Assembly: GCF_047730165.1 (NCBI RefSeq)
Contig: NZ_CP159834.1
Span: forward strand, 806,001 to 870,000
Length of the DNA stretch: 64,000 bases
Direction of reading: 5' to 3'
From: Patiriisocius sp047730165
GTDB taxonomy: Bacteria > Bacteroidota > Bacteroidia > Flavobacteriales > Flavobacteriaceae
The translations under genes were made by a program, and so were the position numbers. Positions 52,388-61,898 of this stretch are shown here, one piece after another. The notes under the pieces were generated by a model. It was given only the letters and a program-made list of their open reading frames with translations. It searched no databases and was not told the DNA's origin. How positions within the stretch are numbered: position 1 is the first letter of the stretch; the number at the start of each line of letters is the position of its first letter.

Positions 52388-54076
52388 TTATGCCTTAATA
52401 TCTTTCAGCCTTAGTTGCAGACTCACGTTGCCTTGCCATTCGTTTTCATCAATAACATAAGCCGCTTTAAAAGGTTTCCCAGAACAAGCAATCGATTTTT
52501 TATCACCCATTCCAAAACCGATGCATACGTATTGTGAGATTCCTTGTTTTACGGTGATTCTCAAATGTGATTTGTCATCACCTACGCATTTTCCGTAACC
52601 TGTTTCGGTTAGGTTTTGAGTCAAGAAAACCGGCGTTGGGTTGCCAGGACCAAATGGCGCAAACTGTTTTAAAATTCTGTAAAATTTCGGAGTAATGCCT
52701 GCGAGGTCTATTTCCATGTTGATGGCAAGTTTTGGTTGCAACAGTTTTGGGTCTATACTTTCTGAAACTACTTGTTCAAATTTGTTTTTGAAATTTTCAA
52801 AATCTTTTTCATCCAAAGTCAATCCCGCGGCATATTTATGCCCTCCAAACTGCTCAATAAACTCGGAACATTTTTCTAAAGCATTATATACATCAAAGCC
52901 AGAAACTGATCTAGCAGAAGCCGCTAATTTATCACCGCTTTTTGTAAAAACTAAAGTAGGCCTATAATAAGTCTCTATTAGCCTCGAGGCAACAATCCCG
53001 ATCACACCTTTGTGCCAGTCTTCTTGAAAGACCACGGTGGTCATTTTGTCTTCTTCTTTATTCTTGACAATCTGTTTAAGCGCTTCTTCTGTGATGCGCT
53101 TATCTGCTTCTCGCCTATCCAGATTAAACTGTTCTATCTCTGCAGCCCAAACAGCCGCTTTATTCATATCTGTCTCTACAAGAAGTGTCACGGCGTGATT
53201 CCCGTGTTTCATTCTTCCTGCTGCATTAATACGAGGGCCAATAATAAAAACAACATCTGTAATGGTGAGCACTTCTTTTTTGACCTGCTTTAAGATCGCT
53301 TTATACCCCGTGCGAGGGTTACTGTTAATCACTTTTAATCCGAAATATGCTAGAATTCTATTCTCCCCGGTTATAGGCACAATATCTGCACCAATAGCAG
53401 TGGCAACAAGGTCTAGATACAAAAGCAAGTCTTCTATAGTTTGGCCACGTCGTGAGCCCAAGGCTTGTATCAATTTAAATCCAACGCCACAACCGCAAAG
53501 TTCATCAAATGGATAGTTACAATCGTCTCTTTTAGGATCTAGCACCGCAATAGCTTTTGGCAACTCTGGTCCTGGACGGTGGTGATCGCAAATAATGAAA
53601 TCGACTCCTTTTTCTAAAGCGTAGGCTACTTTTTCAATCGCCTTTACACCACAATCTAAGGAGATGATTAATGAGAAGCCATTGTCTTCCGCAAAGTCTA
53701 TCCCTTTATAAGAAACGCCATAGCCCTCATCATATCTGTCCGGTATATAGGTTGCTACATTTGGGTAATACGTTTTTAAATAACTACTCATTAAAGCAAC
53801 ACTCGTAGTTCCATCTACGTCATAATCACCAAAGACTAAAATATTTTCTTTATCCTCAATTGCTTTTTCAATTCGCGCTACTGCAAGCATCATGTCTTGC
53901 ATTAAAAAAGGGTCGTGAAGATCGTCTAGACTGGGTCTAAAAAAGTGTTTCGCTTCATCAAAGGTGGTAATCCCTCTTTGTAAAAGAAGATCTGCAATAG
54001 TATCATCCACGCCTAAAGCCTGAGCGATTTCAAGGCTGTTTTCTGAATCTGATTTTGGTAGTATATTCCAACGCAT
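52388..54076 (-). CDS. recJ: Single-stranded-DNA-specific 5'-3' exonuclease RecJ
   Basis: A 562-residue DHH-family nuclease used in recombination and repair. Motifs FGDYDVDGTTS, SLDCGVKAIEK and ICDHHRPGPELP are the DHH metal-binding set; the DHHA1 region has FGGHKYAAGLTL. An OB-fold lies at the C-terminus. Convergent with the EnvC-like gene and followed in the 94-base gap by a copy of ACTTCGGAAATTTTAA. Confidence 0.95.
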   Translation of the reverse strand: MRWNILPKSDSENSLEIAQALGVDDTIADLLLQRGITTFDEAKHFFRPSLDDLHDPFLMQDMMLAVARIEKAIEDKENILVFGDYDVDGTTSVALMSSYLKTYYPNVATYIPDRYDEGYGVSYKGIDFAEDNGFSLIISLDCGVKAIEKVAYALEKGVDFIICDHHRPGPELPKAIAVLDPKRDDCNYPFDELCGCGVGFKLIQALGSRRGQTIEDLLLYLDLVATAIGADIVPITGENRILAYFGLKVINSNPRTGYKAILKQVKKEVLTITDVVFIIGPRINAAGRMKHGNHAVTLLVETDMNKAAVWAAEIEQFNLDRREADKRITEEALKQIVKNKEEDKMTTVVFQEDWHKGVIGIVASRLIETYYRPTLVFTKSGDKLAASARSVSGFDVYNALEKCSEFIEQFGGHKYAAGLTLDEKDFENFKNKFEQVVSESIDPKLLQPKLAINMEIDLAGITPKFYRILKQFAPFGPGNPTPVFLTQNLTETGYGKCVGDDKSHLRITVKQGISQYVCIGFGMGDKKSIACSGKPFKAAYVIDENEWQGNVSLQLRLKDIKA

Positions 54077-54135
54077 AAGTTTGGAAATTACAACTTCTGA
54101 TTATAAATTAATAATTTATTGTAAATTTAAATCTG

Positions 54136-55605
54136 ATGAAAAAAACATTTTACGTATTCGTGCTCCTCTCGTTTTGTTTAATGAGTGCACAAGATGGAAG
54201 TCCAGATAGCTCATTTGGGGGCAATGGAGTGATCCTTCAAGAATTTGATTGTGAAAATCTTTACATCAGATCTTCTCTTGAGTTGAATGATGGTACTATT
54301 TTGTTCTCAGCAAGTTGCTATACGAGCGCTACCACTCATTTTTTAATGCAAGTAGATGAAAATGGAAACCTGATATCTACCTATGGGGAAAATGGAATTC
54401 TCATACTGCCAGATAATTTTATGGTTTTTAATCTTCATAAGCAGCTTGCTGATGGTTCTATTTTAATTTATGGGGAAAACTTAGATATAAACCCAAATTA
54501 CGATGCTCTATATAAAATTAGCATCGATGCTGAAGTTGACCAAAGCTATGGTGATGATGGTGCATTAGTAATTACTCAGTCAAATTTCTACTCCAAGAAA
54601 TTTGTAATTCTTGATAACGGCAGTGTTTTAATTGCTGATTATAGTAATGATGAAACCATTGAGTTTGTGAAGTACGATAGCAATGGGGCTATTGACAACT
54701 CTTTTCCTGCTATTACTACTGCTATTCAAATTAATGGTGATTACGATAGGCTGGCACAGCTTAGCTTATCTGTCACTAATGAAATTTTTATAGGAATAAG
54801 AGGCCTAGAAGGAGAACTCCAAGTACATACTATCTATCGTTTTAATGAGGATGGAACTCTTAATAACGAGTACGGCACAAATGGATTTACTATTGTTCCA
54901 GAACCTATAAGCGAAACAGACCCTTATTGGTTTAACTACACACTATTACAAAATAATGAAATAATTGTTTCACGAACATTATATGACTGGGAAGAAGGTC
55001 TCACAGAAACAAGAATATTTAAGCTCAATGAAAACGGTAGTACGAATAGTTCCTTTGGAAATAATGGTCAAGTAATCGTTAATTCTTATGCAGGAACTGT
55101 ATATGAACAAGGCAATGGCAAGTTATTGTTTCACGGAAATGTGAGTGACTTCGAAGGGGGCTTAAACTTTACTATGATGCGCTTTCATAACGATGGAAAT
55201 GTTGATAATACCTTTAATTTTGAACCTAACTTTGATGAGATGGGTTCTTACGGACCATTGCATCACTCCAATGGCAAAATCTACATTTTAGGGTCGACAA
55301 TTTGGTATAACGCGCCACCAATGAATTTTATTATGCTGCGATATAACAACAGCCCATTAGGCATTGACGAAGAAAACACACTTGACTTTTCAGTATCGCC
55401 TAACCCTTCAAAAGATATTTTCACAATCAGTCATTCTTCCTTGCTATCTAGTCCAAAACCCTATGCGATATTTGACTTAAAAGGGACATTGTTGATTCAA
55501 GGAGAATTTGAGAAGCAACATACAGAAGTTGATTTATCACAATATGAAAGCGGAATCTATTTGTTAAAAGTTGAAAATTCTACTTTTAAGCTTATCAAAA
55601 ATTAG
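54136..55605 (+). CDS. Secreted delta-60 repeat protein with T9SS sorting domain
   Basis: A 489-residue protein with signal peptide (about 1-19, LMSAQ) and repeated units each marked by a (S/T/N)-x-(F/Y)-G-x-(N/D)-G motif: SSFGGNG, STYGENG, QSYGDDG, NEYGTNG and SSFGNNG. These are delta-60 repeats, which make a beta-propeller-like fold. A type A sorting domain ends the protein (VSPNPSKDIFTIS...GIYLLKVEN). Secreted to the surface; the binding target is unknown. Confidence 0.88.
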   Translation: MKKTFYVFVLLSFCLMSAQDGSPDSSFGGNGVILQEFDCENLYIRSSLELNDGTILFSASCYTSATTHFLMQVDENGNLISTYGENGILILPDNFMVFNLHKQLADGSILIYGENLDINPNYDALYKISIDAEVDQSYGDDGALVITQSNFYSKKFVILDNGSVLIADYSNDETIEFVKYDSNGAIDNSFPAITTAIQINGDYDRLAQLSLSVTNEIFIGIRGLEGELQVHTIYRFNEDGTLNNEYGTNGFTIVPEPISETDPYWFNYTLLQNNEIIVSRTLYDWEEGLTETRIFKLNENGSTNSSFGNNGQVIVNSYAGTVYEQGNGKLLFHGNVSDFEGGLNFTMMRFHNDGNVDNTFNFEPNFDEMGSYGPLHHSNGKIYILGSTIWYNAPPMNFIMLRYNNSPLGIDEENTLDFSVSPNPSKDIFTISHSSLLSSPKPYAIFDLKGTLLIQGEFEKQHTEVDLSQYESGIYLLKVENSTFKLIKN

Positions 55606-55682
55606 TGCGAAATAGTATTTAATTTAAACTACAACTTACAAGTTTAGGTGAAACACCTAGCTTTGTAAAAAACCAATTCTAT

Positions 55683-56273
55683 ATGCCATTAGTAACGCCA
55701 CTTTCGCCAGACCACGACGAAACAACACAAGAACTCGCAGATTTTTTCAATGAAACACTAGGCTTTTGTCCAAATAGTGTTTTGACGATGCAAAGAAGAC
55801 CTGCCATCAGTAGGGCTTTCATTAATCTTAATAAAGCCGTCATGGCAAATGATGGCCGCGTAACTTCTTCTCTAAAAAGAATGATTGCTTGGGTAAGTAG
55901 CAATGCTACAGGATGTCGTTATTGCCAAGCACACGCGATCAGAGCGGCAGAGCGTTATGGTGCAGAACAAGAACAGTTAGACAACATTTGGGAATACAGA
56001 ACACATCCTGCTTTTAGCAAAGCAGAACGCGCAGCATTAGATTTTTCGTTGCAAGCTTCTATGGTGCCAAACGCGGTAGATGCAGAGATTAAAGAACGCC
56101 TCTACAAGCATTGGGACGAAGGTGAGATTGTAGAAATGTTAGGAGTTATTTCTCTCTTTGGATACCTAAACAGATGGAACGACTCTATGGGGACATCTAT
56201 TGAAGATGGCGCAGTAGAAAGTGGTGATCAATACCTTGGGAAGCACGGTTGGGAGAAAGGGAAACACATTTAG
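55683..56273 (+). CDS. Carboxymuconolactone decarboxylase / AhpD-like family protein
   Basis: A 196-residue all-helical protein of the CMD family. The redox motif CRYCQAH (C78, C81, H84) is that of AhpD-type peroxidase-related enzymes. The glutamate usually 12 residues before the first Cys is not seen there (Arg in my alignment), so proton relay may differ. Probably a hydroperoxidase; other activities are possible. Monocistronic. Confidence 0.85.
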   Translation: MPLVTPLSPDHDETTQELADFFNETLGFCPNSVLTMQRRPAISRAFINLNKAVMANDGRVTSSLKRMIAWVSSNATGCRYCQAHAIRAAERYGAEQEQLDNIWEYRTHPAFSKAERAALDFSLQASMVPNAVDAEIKERLYKHWDEGEIVEMLGVISLFGYLNRWNDSMGTSIEDGAVESGDQYLGKHGWEKGKHI

Positions 56274-56326
56274 AAATCTACCACGATAGCTAGATATCAA
56301 TTTGAATTATTGACCCTATTAAAATA

Positions 56327-56373
56327 AAAACACGCAACCACACAGGTTTTAATCTCTTGTGATTGCGTGTTTT
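56327..56373. terminator. Bidirectional terminator
   Basis: AAAACACGCAA..CACA pairs with TGTG..TTGCGTGTTTT, one mismatch, 15-base loop. A and T tracts flank both sides. It lies between the convergent CMD-family gene and rsmI. Confidence 0.9.
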
Positions 56374-56436
56374 ACGCTTTACACGTCTAAGCCCAGCAAG
56401 TCTTGATGCCAGTCGCTATTAAGAGAATGAAGCTAT

Positions 56437-57105
56437 CTATTTTCCAGCTACAATAATTACAATCTCCCCTTTAGGCGGTTTTGCCGTATAATGGGCTAAC
56501 ACCTCGGTGGCTGTTCCTCTAATGGTTTCTTCATGTAATTTAGTAATCTCTCTAGACACAGAAACCTGTCGTTCTTCTCCAAAATATTCCACAAAATGTC
56601 CAAGTGTTTTGATCAACTTGTGCGGAGATTCATAAAAGATCATAGTCCGTGTTTCTTCTACTAAAGTGAGGAATCGTGTTTGACGCCCTTTCTTTACAGG
56701 AAGAAATCCTTCAAAAACAAACTTGTCATTAGGTAAGCCGCTATTCACCAGAGCAGGGACAAATGCAGTTGCACCTGGTAAACAGTCCACTTCAATACCT
56801 GCCTGTACACAGGCTCGCGTTAGCAAAAATCCTGGGTCGCTAATGGCCGGAGTACCTGCATCACTAATTAAAGCAACGGTCTCGCCTCCCTTAATTCTAG
56901 CCACGATACCTTCTGTGGTTTTATGCTCATTGTGCATATGATGTGAATGCATTTGAGTTGTAATTTCATAATGCTTTAATAATTTTCCGCTTGTGCGGGT
57001 GTCTTCGGCAAGAATGAGATCTACTTCATTTAGCACTTCTACAGCTCTAAATGTCATGTCTTTAAGATTACCGATTGGGGTAGGTACTAGAAAAAGTTTG
57101 CTCAT
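56437..57105 (-). CDS. rsmI: 16S rRNA (cytidine(1402)-2'-O)-methyltransferase
   Basis: A 222-residue SAM-dependent methylase of the tetrapyrrole-methylase fold. Signatures LFLVPTPIGNLKDMTFRAVEVL, ILAEDTRTSGKLLKHY, ISDAGTPAISDPGFLL and CLPGATAFVPALVNSGL are all present. It methylates the 2'-OH of C1402 in the decoding centre. Last gene of a three-gene minus-strand group, one base after the DoxX-like gene. Confidence 0.96.
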   Translation of the reverse strand: MSKLFLVPTPIGNLKDMTFRAVEVLNEVDLILAEDTRTSGKLLKHYEITTQMHSHHMHNEHKTTEGIVARIKGGETVALISDAGTPAISDPGFLLTRACVQAGIEVDCLPGATAFVPALVNSGLPNDKFVFEGFLPVKKGRQTRFLTLVEETRTMIFYESPHKLIKTLGHFVEYFGEERQVSVSREITKLHEETIRGTATEVLAHYTAKPPKGEIVIIVAGK

Positions 57106-57106
57106 A

Positions 57107-57466
57107 TTATTCCCTCACTACTTTTCCGAAGAAATAAGAAACTAATAATAACACAATCGCTATTAATGGCAAGGTAGACTCCGCTGATTCTCCTGCTAAA
57201 TAATGCGCAAAAAATCCGAGCACAAAATCAAAAAACAGTCCAGCATACGCCCATTCTGTTAGCCATTTACTGCTGCGCCATAAAATCATGATCACCCCTA
57301 GTATTTTTGCAATTGCCATGGGCACTACTAAATAGGCAGGATAATTGAATGACTCATAATACCCTGTAAAGGTTTCTGTTTCTGTCAAGTAGTTAAAGGC
57401 AGAATAAAAAAGTAATAGGCAAAGCAATGCTGTTGCCACCCAGTAAATAATTTTTTGAAGATTCAT
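57107..57466 (-). CDS. DoxX-like membrane protein
   Basis: A 119-residue protein with four membrane helices (about 6-25, 46-64, 68-88, 95-114), matching the DoxX-like family by eye (FNYPAYLVVPMAIAKILGVIMIL, WAYAGLFFDFVLGFFAHYLAG). Role unknown; related proteins are linked to redox or thiol stress. In an operon with rsmI. Confidence 0.78.
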   Translation of the reverse strand: MNLQKIIYWVATALLCLLLFYSAFNYLTETETFTGYYESFNYPAYLVVPMAIAKILGVIMILWRSSKWLTEWAYAGLFFDFVLGFFAHYLAGESAESTLPLIAIVLLLVSYFFGKVVRE

Positions 57467-57492
57467 AATAGGTTGGTTTTTAATGAAACAAT

Positions 57493-58269
57493 CTAGTTAA
57501 AATTCTTTTCTACGATTGCCATAAATCGCTCTTCATACACCTCTTTCCCTGACCAATCGTTATAATCTGGCTTTACGTTATTCGTTATAAAAGATGCCGC
57601 TGCATTAAAGTTCTCCATCGTATTTATCTGCGATAACACGCGTTGATAATCGTCCGTTCTGGATTCAAAAAGATGCTTGATAAAAGCTAATCTATCATTA
57701 AGACCTATAGACAACCCGTTACCTATACTATCGTTTAGAGACTTAGGTTGTGCCGGGTCTTCATTTAACATATGCACCTTCCTTGGTGCTTCTATTCCTT
57801 TTGACGATTCTTTGCTTATTAAGCTAGATCCAGCCGGCATTGATTTTTCATCCTTCCTAGTAAATGTAGGCATTTTCAGATAGCTTGCGGCAAAGTCTTC
57901 AAGATCATTCTTGACCGTTTTCTGCCGTGGTAAAATTTCTTCTAGTAATTCATCAATCTTTTGAGACTCTGGCGGTATCTGTGCAACGATATCTTTTATT
58001 TTTTCCATTGCTGGCTCCACGAGTTCATCTTCGTGTTCTGGTTGAGGAACTGGCACTGGTTCTTTAAACCAAGTATCTTCTCGATAGCTCTTAGAGTCTA
58101 ATGCACTTGTTTCTGAAACTTTAATTTGCGATTCTAAATAGGCAAGCACGGCAAGTTGCTCTTGGAGTTTAGCAACCGTAGCTTTTACTTCTAGGATGTT
58201 AAAAGCACCTTCCGTAGCAGAAAGTGTAGCGCCCAAGCTTTTAATATCTTCTCGCAATTTGTTTTTCAT
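57493..58269 (-). CDS. Conserved hypothetical cytosolic protein (258 aa)
   Basis: No named family recognised. The N-terminal 110 residues are helical and acidic (LREDIKSLGATLSATEGAFNILEVKATVAKLQEQLAVLAYLES), followed by a Pro/Ser linker. The C-terminal domain has KSLNDSIGNGLSIGLNDRLAFIKHLFESRTDDYQRVLSQINTM, a pattern I have seen in many Bacteroidota hypothetical proteins. No signal peptide or membrane segment. It heads the group with the DoxX-like gene and rsmI and diverges from tdk. Confidence 0.8.
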   Translation of the reverse strand: MKNKLREDIKSLGATLSATEGAFNILEVKATVAKLQEQLAVLAYLESQIKVSETSALDSKSYREDTWFKEPVPVPQPEHEDELVEPAMEKIKDIVAQIPPESQKIDELLEEILPRQKTVKNDLEDFAASYLKMPTFTRKDEKSMPAGSSLISKESSKGIEAPRKVHMLNEDPAQPKSLNDSIGNGLSIGLNDRLAFIKHLFESRTDDYQRVLSQINTMENFNAAASFITNNVKPDYNDWSGKEVYEERFMAIVEKNFN

Positions 58270-58370
58270 AAAAATAAAATTTTTAGGGTTCGCTCTCTTT
58301 AGTTTTTATAAATTTACGCAACCTTTATGTAAAACGGAAATATAATCTGTTTTCGTCTAATTTATCACAC

Positions 58371-59009
58371 ATGTTTTTAGAAAATACCGTCAATCAAAAA
58401 GAGCAATTCGGCTGGATCGAAGTGATTTGCGGTTCTATGTTTTCTGGCAAGACTGAAGAACTCATCAGGCGATTAAAACGAGCAGACTTTGCTAGGCAAA
58501 AAGTAGAGATATTTAAGCCCGCGGTGGATACTAGGTTTGATGAAGATGAAGTAGTCTCTCATGATAAAAACCAGATACGTTCTACTGCTGTGCCTGCCGC
58601 AGCAAATATTCCTATTCTAGCAGATGGCTGTGATGTTGTGGGTATTGATGAGGCTCAGTTTTTTGATGATGAAATAGTAAAGGTTTGCAATGATCTTGCG
58701 AATCGAGGTGTAAGAGTAATTGTCGCTGGTCTCGATATGGATTTTAAAGGAAACCCTTTTGGTCCAATGCCAGCCCTTATGGCTACTGCAGAATACGTTA
58801 CTAAAGTGCACGCAGTTTGCCCAAGAACGGGTAATCTTGCAAATTACAGTTTTAGAAAATCTACAAATGACGATCTTGTTTTGCTCGGTGAGACAGAAGA
58901 ATATGAACCTTTAAGCAGGGCTGCTTTTTATAAAGCAATGCTTCGCGAAAAAGTAAAGAATATGAACGTGCAAGAGCCTCTAGAAATAAAGCCAAAGAAG
59001 CAAGCTTAA
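58371..59009 (+). CDS. tdk: Thymidine kinase (type II)
   Basis: A 212-residue enzyme that phosphorylates thymidine for salvage. P-loop GSMFSGKTEELIRRL; VVGIDEAQFFDDEIV and the lasso region FRKSTNDDLVLLGETEEYEPLSRAAF are present. The structural zinc site is reduced: only one Cys is seen in HAVCPRTGNLANYSFR where CxxC pairs are usual, as in other flavobacterial members. Three bases before alr. Confidence 0.94.
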   Translation: MFLENTVNQKEQFGWIEVICGSMFSGKTEELIRRLKRADFARQKVEIFKPAVDTRFDEDEVVSHDKNQIRSTAVPAAANIPILADGCDVVGIDEAQFFDDEIVKVCNDLANRGVRVIVAGLDMDFKGNPFGPMPALMATAEYVTKVHAVCPRTGNLANYSFRKSTNDDLVLLGETEEYEPLSRAAFYKAMLREKVKNMNVQEPLEIKPKKQA

Positions 59010-59012
59010 CTT

Positions 59013-60137
59013 ATGCCTAAAGCAACCGAAACGACGCTGGAGATTGACCTAAATGCACTTAGGCACAACTATCATTTTTTAAAATCTAAGCTTGAGACTC
59101 CCACAAAAATGCTGGCAGTTGTCAAGGCCAATGGCTATGGAAGCGATGGTGTTATCGTGGCGAAAGAACTAGAAACACTAGGCTGTGACTATTTTGCGGT
59201 CGCGTATTCTGGCGAAGGCGAACAACTAAGAGACGCAGAAATCACAACGCCTATTCTGGTATTGCACCCATTACCCATTAACTTTAATAGCATCATTGAA
59301 AGATGCTTAGAGCCTAGTATTTATTCTATAAAAATGCTGCAAGCGTTTATTGCATTTGCTGATTCAAAAAGCCAGAAAGACTACCCCATTCATTTAAAGT
59401 TTAACACCGGTTTAAATAGACTTGGCTTTACTGCTTCGGAAATAACCACTATTTGTAATCTGCTTTCTAAAACATCAAGCGTTAAAGTACGCTCCTTGTT
59501 TTCACATCTGGCGGCTAGTGAAGATGTCAATGAGAAGTCTTTTACAGAAGGCCAGATTAATCAATTTCAGCACATTTCCGAAGAAATAAGCAAAGTTATA
59601 GGATACCAACCGCTGTTGCATACACTCAATACATCTGGTGTTTTAAATTATTCAGAAGCGCAGTATGATATGGTGCGCTGTGGTATTGGACTGTATGGGT
59701 TTGGTAATGATATCCGTTATAACAAAGAATTAATTCCAGTGCTCTCCCTAAAAACGGTGATTTCGCAAATTCATCATTTAAGTAAAGGTGATACCGTAGG
59801 TTATGGTAGAAAAGGACAGGTAAACACCGCCTTGAAAACAGCAACTTTACCAATAGGACATGCAGACGGATTGCCGCGAACACTTGGGCAAGGTCGTGCT
59901 AGTTTTCTGGTGAATGGGAAGCAGGCTCCTATTATAGGAAATGTTTGCATGGATATGATCATGGTTAATGTCACAAACATAGATTGTGAAGAAGGCGACG
60001 AAGTAATTGTTTTTGATAAAACCTTTACCGCAGAGGCCTTGGCTGATAAGATGAATTCTATTTCTTATGAATTACTTACCGCATTATCTTCTCGGATAAA
60101 ACGTACCATTAGTCGAAAAGAAATCGACAAACAGTAG
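59013..60137 (+). CDS. alr: Alanine racemase
   Basis: A 374-residue PLP enzyme that makes D-alanine for peptidoglycan. The PLP lysine is K38 in VVKANGYGSDG; the second-base Tyr is in DTVGYGRKGQV; GHADGLPRTLG and MDMIMVNVT complete the family set. Coupled to tdk. Confidence 0.96.
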   Translation: MPKATETTLEIDLNALRHNYHFLKSKLETPTKMLAVVKANGYGSDGVIVAKELETLGCDYFAVAYSGEGEQLRDAEITTPILVLHPLPINFNSIIERCLEPSIYSIKMLQAFIAFADSKSQKDYPIHLKFNTGLNRLGFTASEITTICNLLSKTSSVKVRSLFSHLAASEDVNEKSFTEGQINQFQHISEEISKVIGYQPLLHTLNTSGVLNYSEAQYDMVRCGIGLYGFGNDIRYNKELIPVLSLKTVISQIHHLSKGDTVGYGRKGQVNTALKTATLPIGHADGLPRTLGQGRASFLVNGKQAPIIGNVCMDMIMVNVTNIDCEEGDEVIVFDKTFTAEALADKMNSISYELLTALSSRIKRTISRKEIDKQ

Positions 60138-60203
60138 TTAAAATTTTTATAAAAAAACAAAACTGTATCTTGGCTACTTATTAACCATTTAACCATATTT
60201 AAA

Positions 60204-60614
60204 ATGTTAAAAGAATTTAAGAGTTTTATTATGACGGGTAACGTCATTGACTTAGCAGTAGCTGTATTACTTGCAGGCGCCTTAGGCCTGGTAGTAGGAG
60301 GTTTTGTTTCCGATATTATGATGCCAATTGTGGGTCACTTCACTGGCGGTGTTGATTTTGCAGACTTTAAAGTTGTACTTGATGAGGCTGTTGTAGCTGC
60401 AGATGGTACCGTGTCAAAGGCAGAGAATGCCATCATGTACGGAAAATGGATTAATGCCATCATTAACTTAATCATTGTTGGTTTTGTATTATTTATCATT
60501 GTAAAAGCGTACAACAAAACGAAGACGCCACCAGCACCAGCTGCACCAGCTGCACCAGCAGGACCTAGCGAGCTTGATATCTTAAAAGAGATTCGCGACT
60601 CGTTGAAGAAATAA
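60204..60614 (+). CDS. mscL: Large-conductance mechanosensitive channel
   Basis: A 136-residue channel with MLKEFKSFIMTGNVIDLAVAVLLAGALGLVVGGFVSDIMMPI (the N-terminal helix and TM1 pore), TM2 at about 77-97 and the C-terminal bundle PSELDILKEIRDSLKK after a Pro/Ala linker. It opens on membrane tension during osmotic downshock. Monocistronic, with terminator. Confidence 0.96.
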   Translation: MLKEFKSFIMTGNVIDLAVAVLLAGALGLVVGGFVSDIMMPIVGHFTGGVDFADFKVVLDEAVVAADGTVSKAENAIMYGKWINAIINLIIVGFVLFIIVKAYNKTKTPPAPAAPAAPAGPSELDILKEIRDSLKK

Positions 60615-60662
60615 TACTCGCCTTCGGCTCCGTTCAAAAAGCGGTTAAAATGTATTAAATTT

Positions 60663-60697
60663 AACACCCTATCAAAACCGATAGGGTGTTCTTTTTT
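60663..60697 (+). terminator. Terminator of mscL
   Basis: Perfect stem AACACCCTATC/GATAGGGTGTT (60663-60673, 60680-60690) and a T run. Confidence 0.93.
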
Positions 60698-60761
60698 GTA
60701 GCAACTACTATGGTCTTTTTATAAGAATGGAGTACTTTTATATGCTCTAAAAATTCAATCA

Positions 60762-61751
60762 ATGAAAGTAACAATTATAGGTGCCACCGGTATGGTGGGC
60801 TCCGTTTTATTAAAAGTTCTAGAAGAACGTAACTTCCCGATTTCACAATTTCTTCCTGTTGCTTCAGAAAGGTCTGTCGGACGTGAATTAGTGTATAAGG
60901 GAAAAACATATAAAATAGTAGCGATGCAAGAAGCTCTTGCGGCCCAACCTGACATCGCCATCTTTTCTGCAGGAGGTGATATTTCTTTAGAATGGGCACC
61001 CAAGTTTGCCGAAGCAGGCACCACTGTAATCGACAACTCTTCTGCTTGGCGAATGGATGTGACTAAAAAACTAATCGTTCCAGAAATCAACGCGTCTTGT
61101 TTAAACAAGGACGATAAAATTATTGCAAATCCTAATTGCTCTACTATCCAGATGGTGATGGCGCTTGCTCCCTTGCATAAAAAATATAAAATGAAACGTA
61201 TCGTGGTTTCTACCTATCAATCCGTTTCTGGAACCGGCGTGAATGCTGTTACACAAATGGATAATGAACAAAATGGAATTAAGGGCGCGATGGCCTATCC
61301 CTATCCTATTCATAGAAACGCGATCCCACATTGTGATGATTTTGAAGCAAATGGGTATACCAAAGAAGAGATGAAGCTCGCCAGAGAACCACAAAAAATA
61401 CTGGACGATCGGACCTTTTCTATTTCTGCCACGGCAGTACGCATTCCTACTGCGGGCGGGCATAGTGAAGCGGTTAATGTGGAGTTTTTAACTGACTTTG
61501 ATTTAGGAGAAGTACGTCAATTACTGCACGCGACACCTGGAATAACAATTCAAGATAACCCGGACACAAATACCTATCCTATGCCTATCTATGCTAATGG
61601 TAAGGACGATGTGTTTGTGGGAAGATTGCGCAGAGACGAGACCCAACCTAACACACTAAATATGTGGATTGTGAGCGACAATTTAAGAAAAGGCGCGGCC
61701 ACTAATGCCGTGCAGATTGCGGAGTATTTGGTGAAAAACAATCTTGTCTAA
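60762..61751 (+). CDS. asd: Aspartate-semialdehyde dehydrogenase
   Basis: A 329-residue enzyme reducing aspartyl phosphate to semialdehyde, feeding lysine, threonine, methionine and diaminopimelate synthesis. NADP-binding GATGMVGSVLL (8-18), catalytic Cys in NPNCSTIQMV and the histidine in RIPTAGGHSEAVNVEF. Normal length, monocistronic. Confidence 0.96.
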   Translation: MKVTIIGATGMVGSVLLKVLEERNFPISQFLPVASERSVGRELVYKGKTYKIVAMQEALAAQPDIAIFSAGGDISLEWAPKFAEAGTTVIDNSSAWRMDVTKKLIVPEINASCLNKDDKIIANPNCSTIQMVMALAPLHKKYKMKRIVVSTYQSVSGTGVNAVTQMDNEQNGIKGAMAYPYPIHRNAIPHCDDFEANGYTKEEMKLAREPQKILDDRTFSISATAVRIPTAGGHSEAVNVEFLTDFDLGEVRQLLHATPGITIQDNPDTNTYPMPIYANGKDDVFVGRLRRDETQPNTLNMWIVSDNLRKGAATNAVQIAEYLVKNNLV

Positions 61752-61898
61752 ACTAAGATAATTAATAGATAAGGGGTTTTACCCTCTCATTTTCAAAAAC
61801 ATAGAAGGGTAATAGTCTCACAAAAGTCTCATTATTAGAGTATATTCATAAGTTACTAACAATCTTTCTTTTATCTTTATAGTACAATAATTAAATTA

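Noticed and set aside
54136..55605. The repeated xFGxxG units as a possible novel repeat protein
   Set aside because: They match the known delta-60 repeat pattern of secreted flavobacterial proteins, so they are annotated as such.
60530..60570. GCACCAGCTGCACCAGCTGCACC tandem triplet pattern in mscL
   Set aside because: Simple Pro/Ala linker coding, common in MscL proteins near the C-terminal helix.
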